This document shows positions 37,001-44,849 of a stretch of 64,000 bases of DNA, one piece after another; the stretch's first letter is position 1; every line of letters starts with the position of its first letter. A model generated the notes under the pieces. The model saw only the letters and a program-made list of their open reading frames with translations, was not told where the DNA came from and did not search any database. The stretch spans positions 2,996,501 through 3,060,500 of the forward strand of contig NC_019748.1 of the NCBI RefSeq assembly GCF_000317575.1. Direction: 5' to 3'. Position numbers and translations under genes: made by a program. The DNA is from Stanieria cyanosphaera PCC 7437. GTDB lineage: Bacteria > Cyanobacteriota > Cyanobacteriia > Cyanobacteriales > Xenococcaceae.

Positions 37001-38679
37001 GTTTCATACAGTTCTTTCCCCATATTGACATACTGAGAACCTTGCCCAGGAAACATAAACACAATTGAATAACGTTCCTGTTGGGTACAATGAGTTAAAA
37101 CCCTTTGAGGATTTCTAGATTGAAGAGCGATCGCTATATCTTCAACATCTTGCCCTACTACCATGCGACGATAATTAAATTCCTTACGCCCCACCTGCAA
37201 GGTATACGCCACATCCGCTAAATCTAATTCAGGATGTTTTTGTAAATGTTCAACTAAATTATCCGTTGCTGTATCTAATGCCGATTCAGTTTTTGCAGAG
37301 ATCATCAACAATTTTTGTAAGGGCGATTCGTGAATCGCCCCTACGAGATATGGGGCTTCTTCCAGTACCACGTGAACATTAGTACCACCAATCCCAAAAG
37401 AGCTAACCCCTGCCCGTCTAGAATATCCTGGGGTTTTCCATTCCCGAAGTTCAGTATTAACGTAAAAAGAACTATTAGTGAAATCAATTTTGGGATTAGG
37501 TTGTTGAAAATGTAAGCTAGGGGGAATTTGCTTGTGTTTAAGTGCTAAAACTGTTTTAATTAGCCCCGTAATTCCTGCTGCTGCGTCTAAATGCCCGATA
37601 TTAGTTTTGACCGAACCTAGGGCGCACTCTGTAAGGGCGATTCGCGAATTGCCCTTACGAACTCCAAAAACCTGGTTTAATGCAGCAATTTCAATTGGAT
37701 CTCCTAAAGGAGTTCCCGTACCGTGAGTTTCAACATAAGAAATAGTTTCGGGTTCAACTTCTGCTAAAGCTAAAGCCTCGGCAATGACTTCCGCTTGTCC
37801 ATCTATGCTAGGGGCAGTGTAGCCAATTTTACCAGCACCGTCATTATTAATTGCCGAACCGCGAATAACAGCATGAATGCAGTCGCCATCAGCTAAAGCA
37901 TCTTCTAAACGTTTTAAAACAACTACACCAACCCCACTTCCTGGCACAGTTCCCTGTGCTTGGGCATCAAAAGCACGGCAATGTCCATCAGGCGATAAAA
38001 TTCCTCCTTCCTGATACAAATATCCCGTTTTCTTGAGGTTAGAAATACTAATTCCTCCTGCCAAAGTTATGTCAGATTGATAAGTTAATAAACTTTGACA
38101 AGCCATTGAAGTAGTAACTAAAGATGTGGAACAAGCTGTTTGTATATCAATACTTATTCCCGTAAGATTTAATAGATAAGAAATGCGAGTAGTTAAAAAA
38201 TCTTTTTCGTTACCAATTATTGTTTGATAACCTAAAGCAGTCTTAAAAAAATCTTCATTGGGATTGAGGTTAAATAATAAATAATTATTCCAACCCACTC
38301 CAGCAAAAATACCAATTTTACCTGTATATTTATCTGGATTATAACCAGCATTTTCCAAAGCAGAATAGGCACATTCTAAAAAGATACGATGTTGAGGATC
38401 GAGCGCGGATGCTTCTTGAGGATTGTAACCAAAAAAATTAGCATCAAAGAGATCGATATCTTCTAAAAATGCTCCTGCTTTAACATAATTAGGATCATTA
38501 ATAACAGTTTTATCTACGCCACTAGCTAATAATTGATCATCAGTTAATTGAGTAATAGATTCTCTACCTGCTTTAAGGTTCTCCCAGAATTGCTCGATAT
38601 TTTTAGCTCCAGGAAAACGACCATCCATACCGATAATGGCAATACTTTCTTCAGTATTTAAACTTGCTCCACTATTCAT
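34075..38679 (-). CDS. Type I PKS module: KS - AT(malonyl) - KR - ACP
   Basis: 1534 residues. KS has the Cys183-His319-His363 triad (TACSTS, VETHGTGTPLGD, KTNIGHLDAA). AT has GHSIGEY (Ser638) and HAFHS (739-743), which predicts malonyl-CoA. A ketoreductase (about 1135-1330) has GGMGGVGL, a Ser in CSSLSS and Tyr in ADYSGANAF, so it looks active. ACP Ser is at about 1461. No DH or ER is seen. The module adds one C2 unit between the first amino acid and Ser. A strong AAGGAGG site lies 11 bases before the ATG, which overlaps the preceding stop by 1 bp. Three 28-bp palindromes are inserted in frame: in the KS, in the KS-AT linker and in the AT. Confidence 0.92.
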   Translation of the reverse strand: MNSGASLNTEESIAIIGMDGRFPGAKNIEQFWENLKAGRESITQLTDDQLLASGVDKTVINDPNYVKAGAFLEDIDLFDANFFGYNPQEASALDPQHRIFLECAYSALENAGYNPDKYTGKIGIFAGVGWNNYLLFNLNPNEDFFKTALGYQTIIGNEKDFLTTRISYLLNLTGISIDIQTACSTSLVTTSMACQSLLTYQSDITLAGGISISNLKKTGYLYQEGGILSPDGHCRAFDAQAQGTVPGSGVGVVVLKRLEDALADGDCIHAVIRGSAINNDGAGKIGYTAPSIDGQAEVIAEALALAEVEPETISYVETHGTGTPLGDPIEIAALNQVFGVRKGNSRIALTECALGSVKTNIGHLDAAAGITGLIKTVLALKHKQIPPSLHFQQPNPKIDFTNSSFYVNTELREWKTPGYSRRAGVSSFGIGGTNVHVVLEEAPYLVGAIHESPLQKLLMISAKTESALDTATDNLVEHLQKHPELDLADVAYTLQVGRKEFNYRRMVVGQDVEDIAIALQSRNPQRVLTHCTQQERYSIVFMFPGQGSQYVNMGKELYETEPVFREWIDRCCQLLEPELGLDLRSLLYPIGAIRESPLPNSPLQQTEITQPALFVIEYALAQLWMSWGIKPQAAIGHSIGEYVAATLAGVMSLEDALHLVAQRGKLIQQMPPGSMLAVSLSEAEVRTIHELSLLNDELSLAASNAPNLCVISGNTEAIARLENQLNEQGIECRHLHTSHAFHSSMMNDAIAPFQQEVAKVKLNPPQMPFISCVTGTWITAEEATNPHYWAKHIRETVRFAAGVDRLLQNSHQILLEVGAGRTLSTLVRRNSSQATGQIVLSSLPHPKEQVSDHAFILNMLGRLWLAGVEIDWCNFSAHQKRRRVPLPTYPFERQRYWIDSKEAEAPRSKGVEENIAKKVNLSDWFYVPAWKSVPLIQTNDLSKESYLIFVDSSGIGKQLVEQLRQNGTEVSTVYCGDKFSQHDHNYKINPTNPEDYHSLLKAISLTSNLPTKIIHLWSLSPHLPYNQSFYSLIYLAQALEQQQPKHKIKIVVGTNSLYDIIGNETLFYEQATVLGALKVIPQEYTYLDCRQVDLVIPESEQNLITEFTTDTKDKIVAYRGNRRWVQTFEPIPLAKNTQEKSKLRQEGVYLITGGMGGVGLVLAEYLARTVQAKLILLGRSQLPSQETWDEWLSNHDAEDSISQKITKIRDLEALGAEVLTLTADICDRAQMQNAIAVALKRFGKINGVIHAAGVAGGGIIQLKTPEIAESVFAPKVTGTLVLNQVLAGIDLDFLVLCSSLSSVVGGFGQADYSGANAFLDVFARCNHSNCHTVAINWDAWQEVGMAVNTEIPPEMKQWQADNLKNGLLSAEAVEVFERALVSELAQVIVSTQDLATAIEQNNNFLATYTTQKPDSNYQHLSKNYVAPSNKIEKTIAKIWQEVIGFEKIGIHDNFFELGGHSLLAVQVTSRLREAFNLDLPLRTLLFEAPTIAQLADAIADQITPAADIDEMEQLLTEIENLSPEALKQELARES
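36870..36912. repeat. 28-bp palindrome plus half copy in the AT domain
   Basis: Full copy at 36885-36912 with 20-bp core GGGCGATTCGCGAATCGCCC (36889-36908); the last base is T rather than C. A half copy starting GTAGGGGCGAATT lies at 36870-36882. Both are in frame in a loop about 30 residues before the GHSIGEY active site. Confidence 0.85.
37317..37344. repeat. 28-bp palindrome in the KS-AT linker
   Basis: GTAAGGGCGATTC, then GT, then GAATCGCCCCTAC. In frame, encoding a VGAIHESPLQ stretch just after the KS C-terminal motif. Confidence 0.87.
37631..37658. repeat. 28-bp palindrome inside the KS domain
   Basis: GTAAGGGCGATTC, then GC, then GAATTGCCCTTAC. It lies in frame between NQVFG and GSVKTNIGH, shortly before the third catalytic residue, His363, apparently in a tolerated surface loop. 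Confidence 0.87.
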
Positions 38680-41600
38680 TATTTACTTTTCCTCCTTACT
38701 TGCTTTCTACGAGCGAGCGCATTTTTTTGTTTGTCAATGCGATTAATAAATTGCTCAGAATTATTGCGGTTAGTTATTGTGAAAGAATTATTTTCTCTTT
38801 GATTTAAATAATTAGCTAAAGAACTAATACTGGGATATTTAAATAAATCCGTAATAGTTAAATTTATTTGGAAAGAACTTTCTAGTTTTTCTTGTACTTG
38901 AGCTAAAAGTAAAGAATGACCACCTACATCAAAAAAGTTATCATTAACATCAATGTTTTCTCTCTGAAGTATTTCTTGCCAAATTTCGGCGATTATTTGC
39001 TCTTGTTGATTACGAGGTAAATTTGTAGTAGAGGTAATTTGTAAATTGTCCTCGATCTTAATTGTTTTTAAAAATTTTCGATCAGTTTTACCATTGACAG
39101 TTAAAGGTAATTCTTTCAATAATTGCCATTTAGTAGGAATCATGTAATCGGGTAAATGTTCTTTTAAATAAGTTCTTAATTTTTGAATTAATTCTTCTGT
39201 TAATTTATCTGTTTCTGGTTGTTGTAGAACTAGATAAGCTACCAAAGTTTTATTATTTGAGTCTTGATTGTCAACAATAACTACAGCTTGTTTAATATCT
39301 TGATATTTATTTATAAATGCTTCAATTTCAGTTATTTCAATCCGAAAACCTCGAATCTTAATCTGATTATCAACTCTCTCTAAAAATTCAATATTACCAT
39401 CAGGTAGATATCGGGCTTTATCTCCAGTTTTGTACAGTATTGGTGTCAGGATGCAGGGGTGTAAAGGTGCAGAAGAGCTAATACTGATAACTGGTGTACA
39501 GACGTTCCATGGAACGTCTCTACTGGTTACTGTAAAAGGGTTAGGAATGAATTTCTTTTTGGTTAATTCAGAATTATTTAAATATCCTCTAGCTAAACTA
39601 ACACCACCGAGATAAATTTCACCCCAAACTCCAATGGGAACTGGTTGTAAATTATGATCTAATAAATAAACTAGGGTATTAGGAAAAGGACGACCAATAG
39701 AAACAATGCGATCGCTTGATAAGTTTAATTGTTTAGCTTCAAAATAAGTACTATCAATAGTCGCTTCACTAACACCATAGGCATTAATTAATTTAGTATT
39801 TAAACCACATAATTTTTTAACTCTTTGATAGTCTTGGACGTACCAACTATCAGAACCAACTATCAACAATTTTATGAAATCTAAACTTTGCTTGGTTTGC
39901 TCTAAATAATTAACTAAATTCATCAAGACGGCTGGGACAAAATCAGCACAGTTAACTTTTTCTTGGAGCATTAATTGATAAAGTTTTTTCGGTTCTAAGA
40001 GCAACTCTTTAGGACAAATTACTAATTTCGCTCCCGAACATAAGGCTTTAATTAAATCTCCTGTAAAAACATCAAAGGAGAAACTCGCCATTTGTAAAAA
40101 ACAACTGTTATTACTATCAGGTAACAAGTTAGCTTTTTGCCACGCTAAATAAGTATTAACTAAACCACCATAGGTACAAACTACGCCTTTTGGTTTACCT
40201 GTTGAACCTGAAGTATAAATTGTATAAACTGCATTTTCCGATGTAATCCGAATCTCTAAATTTTCTGAACTTTTCTGACTAATATTGTTCCATTCAGAAT
40301 CTAAACAAATAACTTTAGCTGAACGAGTTGGTATTTTTTTTCTGAGATATTCTTGCGACAAAATAACTGCTGGAGAAGCATCTTGTAACATCCAAGCGAT
40401 TCTTTCGGTAGGATATTCGGGATCGAGAGGAAGATAAACACCACCTGCTTTAATAATTCCTAAAATAGCAATAAAAACTTTTAAAGAACATTCTAAATAA
40501 ACCCCAACTAATACTTCTGGTTTTACCCCAATTTCTTGTAGATAATGAGCTAGTTGATTTGCCTGATTATTTAACTGTTGATAGGTTAATTTTTGGTTGC
40601 CAAAAACTACTGCTACAGCATCAGGATTTTGCTTTACCTGTGTCTCAAAAAGTTGTTGAATCGAAACATCTTGTGAATAGTCAACTAGAGTTGGATTCCA
40701 ATCAATTAGTAATTGCTGTCTTTCTTGGTTCGATAATAAAGGTATGTCTGATAATTTGGCTTGAGGATGAACAACAATTCCTGTTAACAAATTTTGATAA
40801 TGACTTATCATCCTGTTAATAGTTGCATCATCAAATAAATCCGTATTGTATTCAAAGGTAGCAATTAATTTTTCTGCTGTATTTTCAATTGATACACTGA
40901 GATCGAATTGTGCTATTCGAGGATCGACTTTAAATTCACTAAAAGTTAAATCGGGAATTGTTGGTAACTGAGGTGCATTTTGCCAAGCAAACATCACCTG
41001 AAACAAAGGTGTATAGCTTAAATCTCTTTCTGGTTGTAATACTTCTACTAATTTATCGAAAGGTAAATCTTGATGGGCGTAAGCTTCTAATGCTACCTGA
41101 CGAATCTGAGATAATAAGTCTAAGAAACTGGGATTTCCTGCTAAATTACTCCGCAGTACTAGAGTATTGACAAAAAAGCCGATTAATTCTTTTAATTTTT
41201 CATGGTTACGATTAGCTATTGGTGAACCAACAAGCAAATCTTCTTGTCCAGTATATCGATAAAGTAAAGTTTTAAATCCTGCTAGCAACAACATAAATAG
41301 AGTAACCTTTTCCTGTTGAGCAAGATTTTGTAACTGTTGTGTTAAACTTGCTGGTAATTCCCAAGCTTGACTTTTACCTTGATAACTTTGTACTGGTGGT
41401 CTTGGTCGATCTGTAGGTAGTTGTAATAGAGGCGGTGCATCTTTAAGTTTTTGCTTCCAATAATCAATTAATTTCTGTTCTTGAAATGATTGCTGTTGCC
41501 AATAAACAAAGTCTTTATACTGGATTGGTAATTCTGGTACAGATAATCTCTGATAATGTTGAGCAACTTCTGTCATGAAGACTTCTGCTGACAAACCATC

Positions 41601-44192
41601 AGCAATAATATGGTGCATCGTCAACAGTAAAAGATGTTTTTCTGAAGCAAGCCTTAATAATTTCAGTCGTAACAGAGGTATTTGAGTGAGATCGAAAGGC
41701 TGTTGATGTTCTTGTGTTGTAATTAAATTAAGATCAATATCTTTTTGCCCAATACTTTCAGATGGAAAACAATCAAATTTCTCCCCGTCAACTACTGACA
41801 AAGTGACTGTCAAAGCAGGATGAATTACTTGTACTGGTTTCCCTTCTGATGTAGCAAAAGAAGTTCTCAGTATTTCGTGTCTAGCAATAACCTGATTAAG
41901 AGAGTTTTCTAAAGCCTGAACTTCCAGTTTGCCTTCAATCTGCACCGCAAACGAGATATTATAGGCAGGATTACCAGATTTAAGACGATCTAAAAACCAA
42001 AGTCTAGCTTGAGCAAAAGAAACTGGATGAATATTATTACTAGTAGTAACTCGTTGAAGAGAACTCGATCCTTTAGAACTATTTGTTTTTAATTGAGCTA
42101 ATATCTTATTAGAAAGCGATCGCGTTGTGCATCCAGAAAACAAATTCGCGATCGCAATTGTTACTTCTAAGTCAGCTTCGATCTGATTTTTTAATTCAAA
42201 GACTTTTAAAGAATCAAGTCCTAAAGAAGTTAAAGAATGATCTAAATTAATGTCTTGAGGCAATCTTTTAAGTACCTGAGCAACTTTTGATTGCAGATAT
42301 TGGGTTAAAAGTTCTTGGGGAGACAGTTGTAAAAGTTCTTTTTTAATTAAATTATTCTCTGCATCAACCCATTCCTGAGTTTCTAAAACACTACTAGCAA
42401 CCGTATCTAATCTACCCTCTAAAAACTTGTTTCTAGTTGTTCGACGTTGAATTTTTCCACTTGAAGTTTTGGGAATCGAACCAGGTTTAATTAAAACCAC
42501 ACCATAAACTTCTATCTCATGGGTTTCAGTTACAGTTTGCCGAATAGCTGTAATTACTTCTTCTAGATTAGGTTTAGCGCGAAACTCTAACTCTTGTACA
42601 ATTAATAATTTCTCATCATTGTCTATCTCTACCGTAAAAGCTGCATTACTATCCAAACGTAAAGCATCATGACTTCTCTGCGCAGTTAATTCAATATCTT
42701 GCGGATAAAGATTACGCCCCCTGATAATAATTAAATCTTTCAGTCTACCAGTAACAAACAACTCTCCCGAATCATCCAGAAAACCCAAATCACCAGTGCG
42801 TAGAAAATGATGTTGCTCAATGGATGTATCATTATTGCGGAGAAAATCAGCCTCCTCTTTACATCTGTGCGTCTTTGCGTGAAATACTTCTTCAGTCTCT
42901 TCTAAACGATTCCAATAACCCTTAGCAACACTATCCCCAGTAACCCAAATCTCCCCAACACAGTTGTTTTCACAAAGAGTCAAAGTGTCAGGATTAACAA
43001 TTACAATTTTTTGCCCAGGAATACTTGTACCACAACCAACTAAAGTTTTACTATTTCTATTTTCCTCAAAGACTTCCACAATGCGATTTTCAGCCAAAGC
43101 CAACTTATCTATAGCTTTACTAAGATTTCCCCTTTTCTCCTTTTCCCCTTGCCTTCTTCCAGCAACCAACAGAGTTGCTTCCGCCATGCCATAACAAGGA
43201 TAAAAAGCTTCCTCACGAAAGCCACATTCAGCAAAAGTTGCAGCAAATTCCTTTAAAGTCTCATGACGAATCGGTTCTGCACCATTAAATGCTACTTGCC
43301 AACTACTTAAATCTAAACAGGAACGTTGTTCGCTACTAATCTTTCTAAGACACAATTCATAAGCAAAATTGGGCGCACCACTTGTAGTTCCTTGATATTT
43401 AGAAATAGCTTGTAACCAACGATAGGGACGTTGTAAAAAAGAAGTAGGCGACATCAAAACACAGGGAAAACCACCATACAAAGGTTGCAAAATCCCACCA
43501 ATCAATCCCATGTCATGATAAATCGGTAGCCAAGAAACAAACTTACTCTTTGGTGAATGTCCCATCCAACGATAAGTCATTGCTGCATTGTGCAGTAAAT
43601 TACCATGACTTACCATTACTCCTTTTGGTGTACCTGTCGAACCTGATGTATATTGTAAAAAAGCAATTGTATCTCGATCTAAATCTAATTCTTGCCAATG
43701 AGCTTCAATTTTTGTAACTAAATCGTCTGTTGCCAGCCATTTTAAATTTCCTAACCAAGACTCCATTTTAGGTACAAGTGTCTTAGTTGTTAAAGCGATC
43801 GCTTCGCGCCTCGGCTGCGCCGAGATCGCAGCTTGAGAATCTGCTACAATAGCTTGTATACGAGGCGTATTTCTTTGGTTTTGTGGTGGATAAGCAGGAA
43901 CAGCAATTACTCCTGCATATAAACAACCAAAAAAAGCTGCTAAATAATCTAACCCTGAAGGATAAAGTAATAAAGCTCTTTCTCCTGTTAATCCCATTCT
44001 TTGCAGATAAGCAGCAATTCGTCGACTATGCAGATCTAACTCTTGATAAGTAACTTTAGTCTCTTGATTTTCCCCGTCTTCTAAAAAAATAAAAGCATCG
44101 GCATTGGGTTGTTTGCGACTTTGCTGACGCAGAAGTTGGACAACCGAAAAGTAGTTATGACTTGTTAGTAAGTTATTGTCAAGTTGATTCAT
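38679..44192 (-). CDS. Starter enzyme: FAAL - ACP - C - A(Orn/Dab-like) - PCP
   Basis: About 1837 residues. Residues 20-605 are a fatty acyl-AMP ligase (YTSGSTGTPKGVM, PIYHDMGLIGG, CYGMAEATL, SSGKIQRR), which activates a fatty acid and loads the ACP (LGLDSL, Ser about 665). C (about 725-1155) has an intact HHIIADG at 864-870, expected to N-acylate the first amino acid. The A domain code reads D-V-G-D-I-G-A-I-D-K, near the ornithine code DVGEIGSIDK, so Orn or Dab is likely but uncertain. PCP Ser is at about 1764, followed by a basic tail (RRKQVRRKSK). It is the first gene of the biosynthetic run and makes the product a lipopeptide. An in-frame GTG at 44204 is an alternative start. Confidence 0.9.
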   Translation of the reverse strand: MNQLDNNLLTSHNYFSVVQLLRQQSRKQPNADAFIFLEDGENQETKVTYQELDLHSRRIAAYLQRMGLTGERALLLYPSGLDYLAAFFGCLYAGVIAVPAYPPQNQRNTPRIQAIVADSQAAISAQPRREAIALTTKTLVPKMESWLGNLKWLATDDLVTKIEAHWQELDLDRDTIAFLQYTSGSTGTPKGVMVSHGNLLHNAAMTYRWMGHSPKSKFVSWLPIYHDMGLIGGILQPLYGGFPCVLMSPTSFLQRPYRWLQAISKYQGTTSGAPNFAYELCLRKISSEQRSCLDLSSWQVAFNGAEPIRHETLKEFAATFAECGFREEAFYPCYGMAEATLLVAGRRQGEKEKRGNLSKAIDKLALAENRIVEVFEENRNSKTLVGCGTSIPGQKIVIVNPDTLTLCENNCVGEIWVTGDSVAKGYWNRLEETEEVFHAKTHRCKEEADFLRNNDTSIEQHHFLRTGDLGFLDDSGELFVTGRLKDLIIIRGRNLYPQDIELTAQRSHDALRLDSNAAFTVEIDNDEKLLIVQELEFRAKPNLEEVITAIRQTVTETHEIEVYGVVLIKPGSIPKTSSGKIQRRTTRNKFLEGRLDTVASSVLETQEWVDAENNLIKKELLQLSPQELLTQYLQSKVAQVLKRLPQDINLDHSLTSLGLDSLKVFELKNQIEADLEVTIAIANLFSGCTTRSLSNKILAQLKTNSSKGSSSLQRVTTSNNIHPVSFAQARLWFLDRLKSGNPAYNISFAVQIEGKLEVQALENSLNQVIARHEILRTSFATSEGKPVQVIHPALTVTLSVVDGEKFDCFPSESIGQKDIDLNLITTQEHQQPFDLTQIPLLRLKLLRLASEKHLLLLTMHHIIADGLSAEVFMTEVAQHYQRLSVPELPIQYKDFVYWQQQSFQEQKLIDYWKQKLKDAPPLLQLPTDRPRPPVQSYQGKSQAWELPASLTQQLQNLAQQEKVTLFMLLLAGFKTLLYRYTGQEDLLVGSPIANRNHEKLKELIGFFVNTLVLRSNLAGNPSFLDLLSQIRQVALEAYAHQDLPFDKLVEVLQPERDLSYTPLFQVMFAWQNAPQLPTIPDLTFSEFKVDPRIAQFDLSVSIENTAEKLIATFEYNTDLFDDATINRMISHYQNLLTGIVVHPQAKLSDIPLLSNQERQQLLIDWNPTLVDYSQDVSIQQLFETQVKQNPDAVAVVFGNQKLTYQQLNNQANQLAHYLQEIGVKPEVLVGVYLECSLKVFIAILGIIKAGGVYLPLDPEYPTERIAWMLQDASPAVILSQEYLRKKIPTRSAKVICLDSEWNNISQKSSENLEIRITSENAVYTIYTSGSTGKPKGVVCTYGGLVNTYLAWQKANLLPDSNNSCFLQMASFSFDVFTGDLIKALCSGAKLVICPKELLLEPKKLYQLMLQEKVNCADFVPAVLMNLVNYLEQTKQSLDFIKLLIVGSDSWYVQDYQRVKKLCGLNTKLINAYGVSEATIDSTYFEAKQLNLSSDRIVSIGRPFPNTLVYLLDHNLQPVPIGVWGEIYLGGVSLARGYLNNSELTKKKFIPNPFTVTSRDVPWNVCTPVISISSSAPLHPCILTPILYKTGDKARYLPDGNIEFLERVDNQIKIRGFRIEITEIEAFINKYQDIKQAVVIVDNQDSNNKTLVAYLVLQQPETDKLTEELIQKLRTYLKEHLPDYMIPTKWQLLKELPLTVNGKTDRKFLKTIKIEDNLQITSTTNLPRNQQEQIIAEIWQEILQRENIDVNDNFFDVGGHSLLLAQVQEKLESSFQINLTITDLFKYPSISSLANYLNQRENNSFTITNRNNSEQFINRIDKQKNALARRKQVRRKSK
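39496..39523. repeat. 28-bp palindrome in the A-domain loop of the starter NRPS
   Basis: Same sequence and position between A6 and A7 as the copies at 11890 and 26694; the surrounding insertion of about 120 bp is nearly identical to theirs. Confidence 0.85.
43795..43829. repeat. 35-bp HIP1-bounded repeat inside the FAAL domain
   Basis: Starts GCGATCGC and ends GAGATCGC, with an inner inverted segment CTCGGCTGCGCCGAG. Read in frame as an AISAQPRREAIA insertion near FAAL residue 130. The exact reverse complement occurs at 53588-53622. Confidence 0.85.
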
Positions 44193-44390
44193 CTTTGCAA
44201 TCACAATGTAGGCAAAAATTGATTAGTTATTTATAACGGCAGCGTCGCTCAAGCCTACGCACCTATGTGGCTGTCAATTTTTAATTGATGGGTTTCGTTC
44301 AGCTATTAGATTGATGAACAGTATTGCTTTGAACTCATATAAACTGTTTGGATTATTCAGCAATTTTACTGTACAGCGTTTTGCCAATTA

Positions 44391-44412
44391 ATGCAAATAA
44401 TTCTTATTTATC
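44391..44412. promoter_or_regulatory. TGCAAATAAT motif, synthetase-proximal copy
   Basis: ATGCAAATAATTCTTATTTA: the first ten shared bases match the Fur-box region upstream of exbB exactly. TTGCCA just upstream (44381-44386) could be a plus-strand -35 element, so a bound regulator would overlap a promoter. Fur or the AraC-type regulator could be the ligand. Confidence 0.45.
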
Positions 44413-44425
44413 TTTGCAAAGCATG

Positions 44426-44448
44426 AGCGAAACTCTCGCTTTTTTTTT
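44426..44448 (+). terminator. Possible intrinsic terminator in the control region
   Basis: AGCGA, a 5-base loop, TCGCT, then eight T residues on the plus strand. The stem is only 5 bp, so confidence is modest. It stands far from any gene end and could end a short leader or small RNA starting near 44410. Confidence 0.4.
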
Positions 44449-44682
44449 ACAAATTGCAAGATAGTTAACGAGGTGTACAAGCTCTGGCAATCCGCTTTAC
44501 ATAGAATGGCAGCACAAGTTACAGCCCCTCACAAACAATTTGCCAAAGATTGATTGGATAAAACTGAAGCTATGCTCTTATATTTACAATTTCAAGCTTA
44601 TTATTGCTATTTTTATCTAAAATCACACTTGTTATGATAGAGATGAGAAATCAATTAAAGACTTAAACTTCATCTTGATTTG

Positions 44683-44703
44683 TTGCAAATAATAAGCATT
44701 TAG
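44683..44703. promoter_or_regulatory. TGCAAATAAT motif, receptor-proximal copy
   Basis: TTGCAAATAATAAGCATTTA lies about 150 bp before the receptor remnant. It shares the ten-base core with the copies at 4275, 44392 and 47352. Confidence 0.45.
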
Positions 44704-44849
44704 ATTATACAAATAATTAGCGACTTAAAACCTAGTTCATTGAAAAAATAATTTTTTATTGATACGAGGCAACATATAAAGAAACGCTATATATGCTCGT
44801 TTCCTGAAATGAGGCAAAAGGCAGCAGAACAAAATTAATTGAGCCAAAA

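Larger units (their letters stand above)
44193..44849. promoter_or_regulatory. Divergent control region of the biosynthetic and receptor genes
   Basis: About 650 bp without a credible ORF, separating the minus-strand synthetase operon from the plus-strand receptor remnant. It contains two copies of the TGCAAATAAT motif and a terminator-like hairpin, listed separately. The main promoter of the 40-kb synthetase run must lie here, as no other comparable gap exists until exbB. Confidence 0.6.

Noticed and set aside
11041-39550. CRISPR array suggested by many repeated 28-bp sequences
   Set aside because: The repeats are single, widely spaced, differ internally and mostly lie inside genes; there are no regular spacers and no cas genes.
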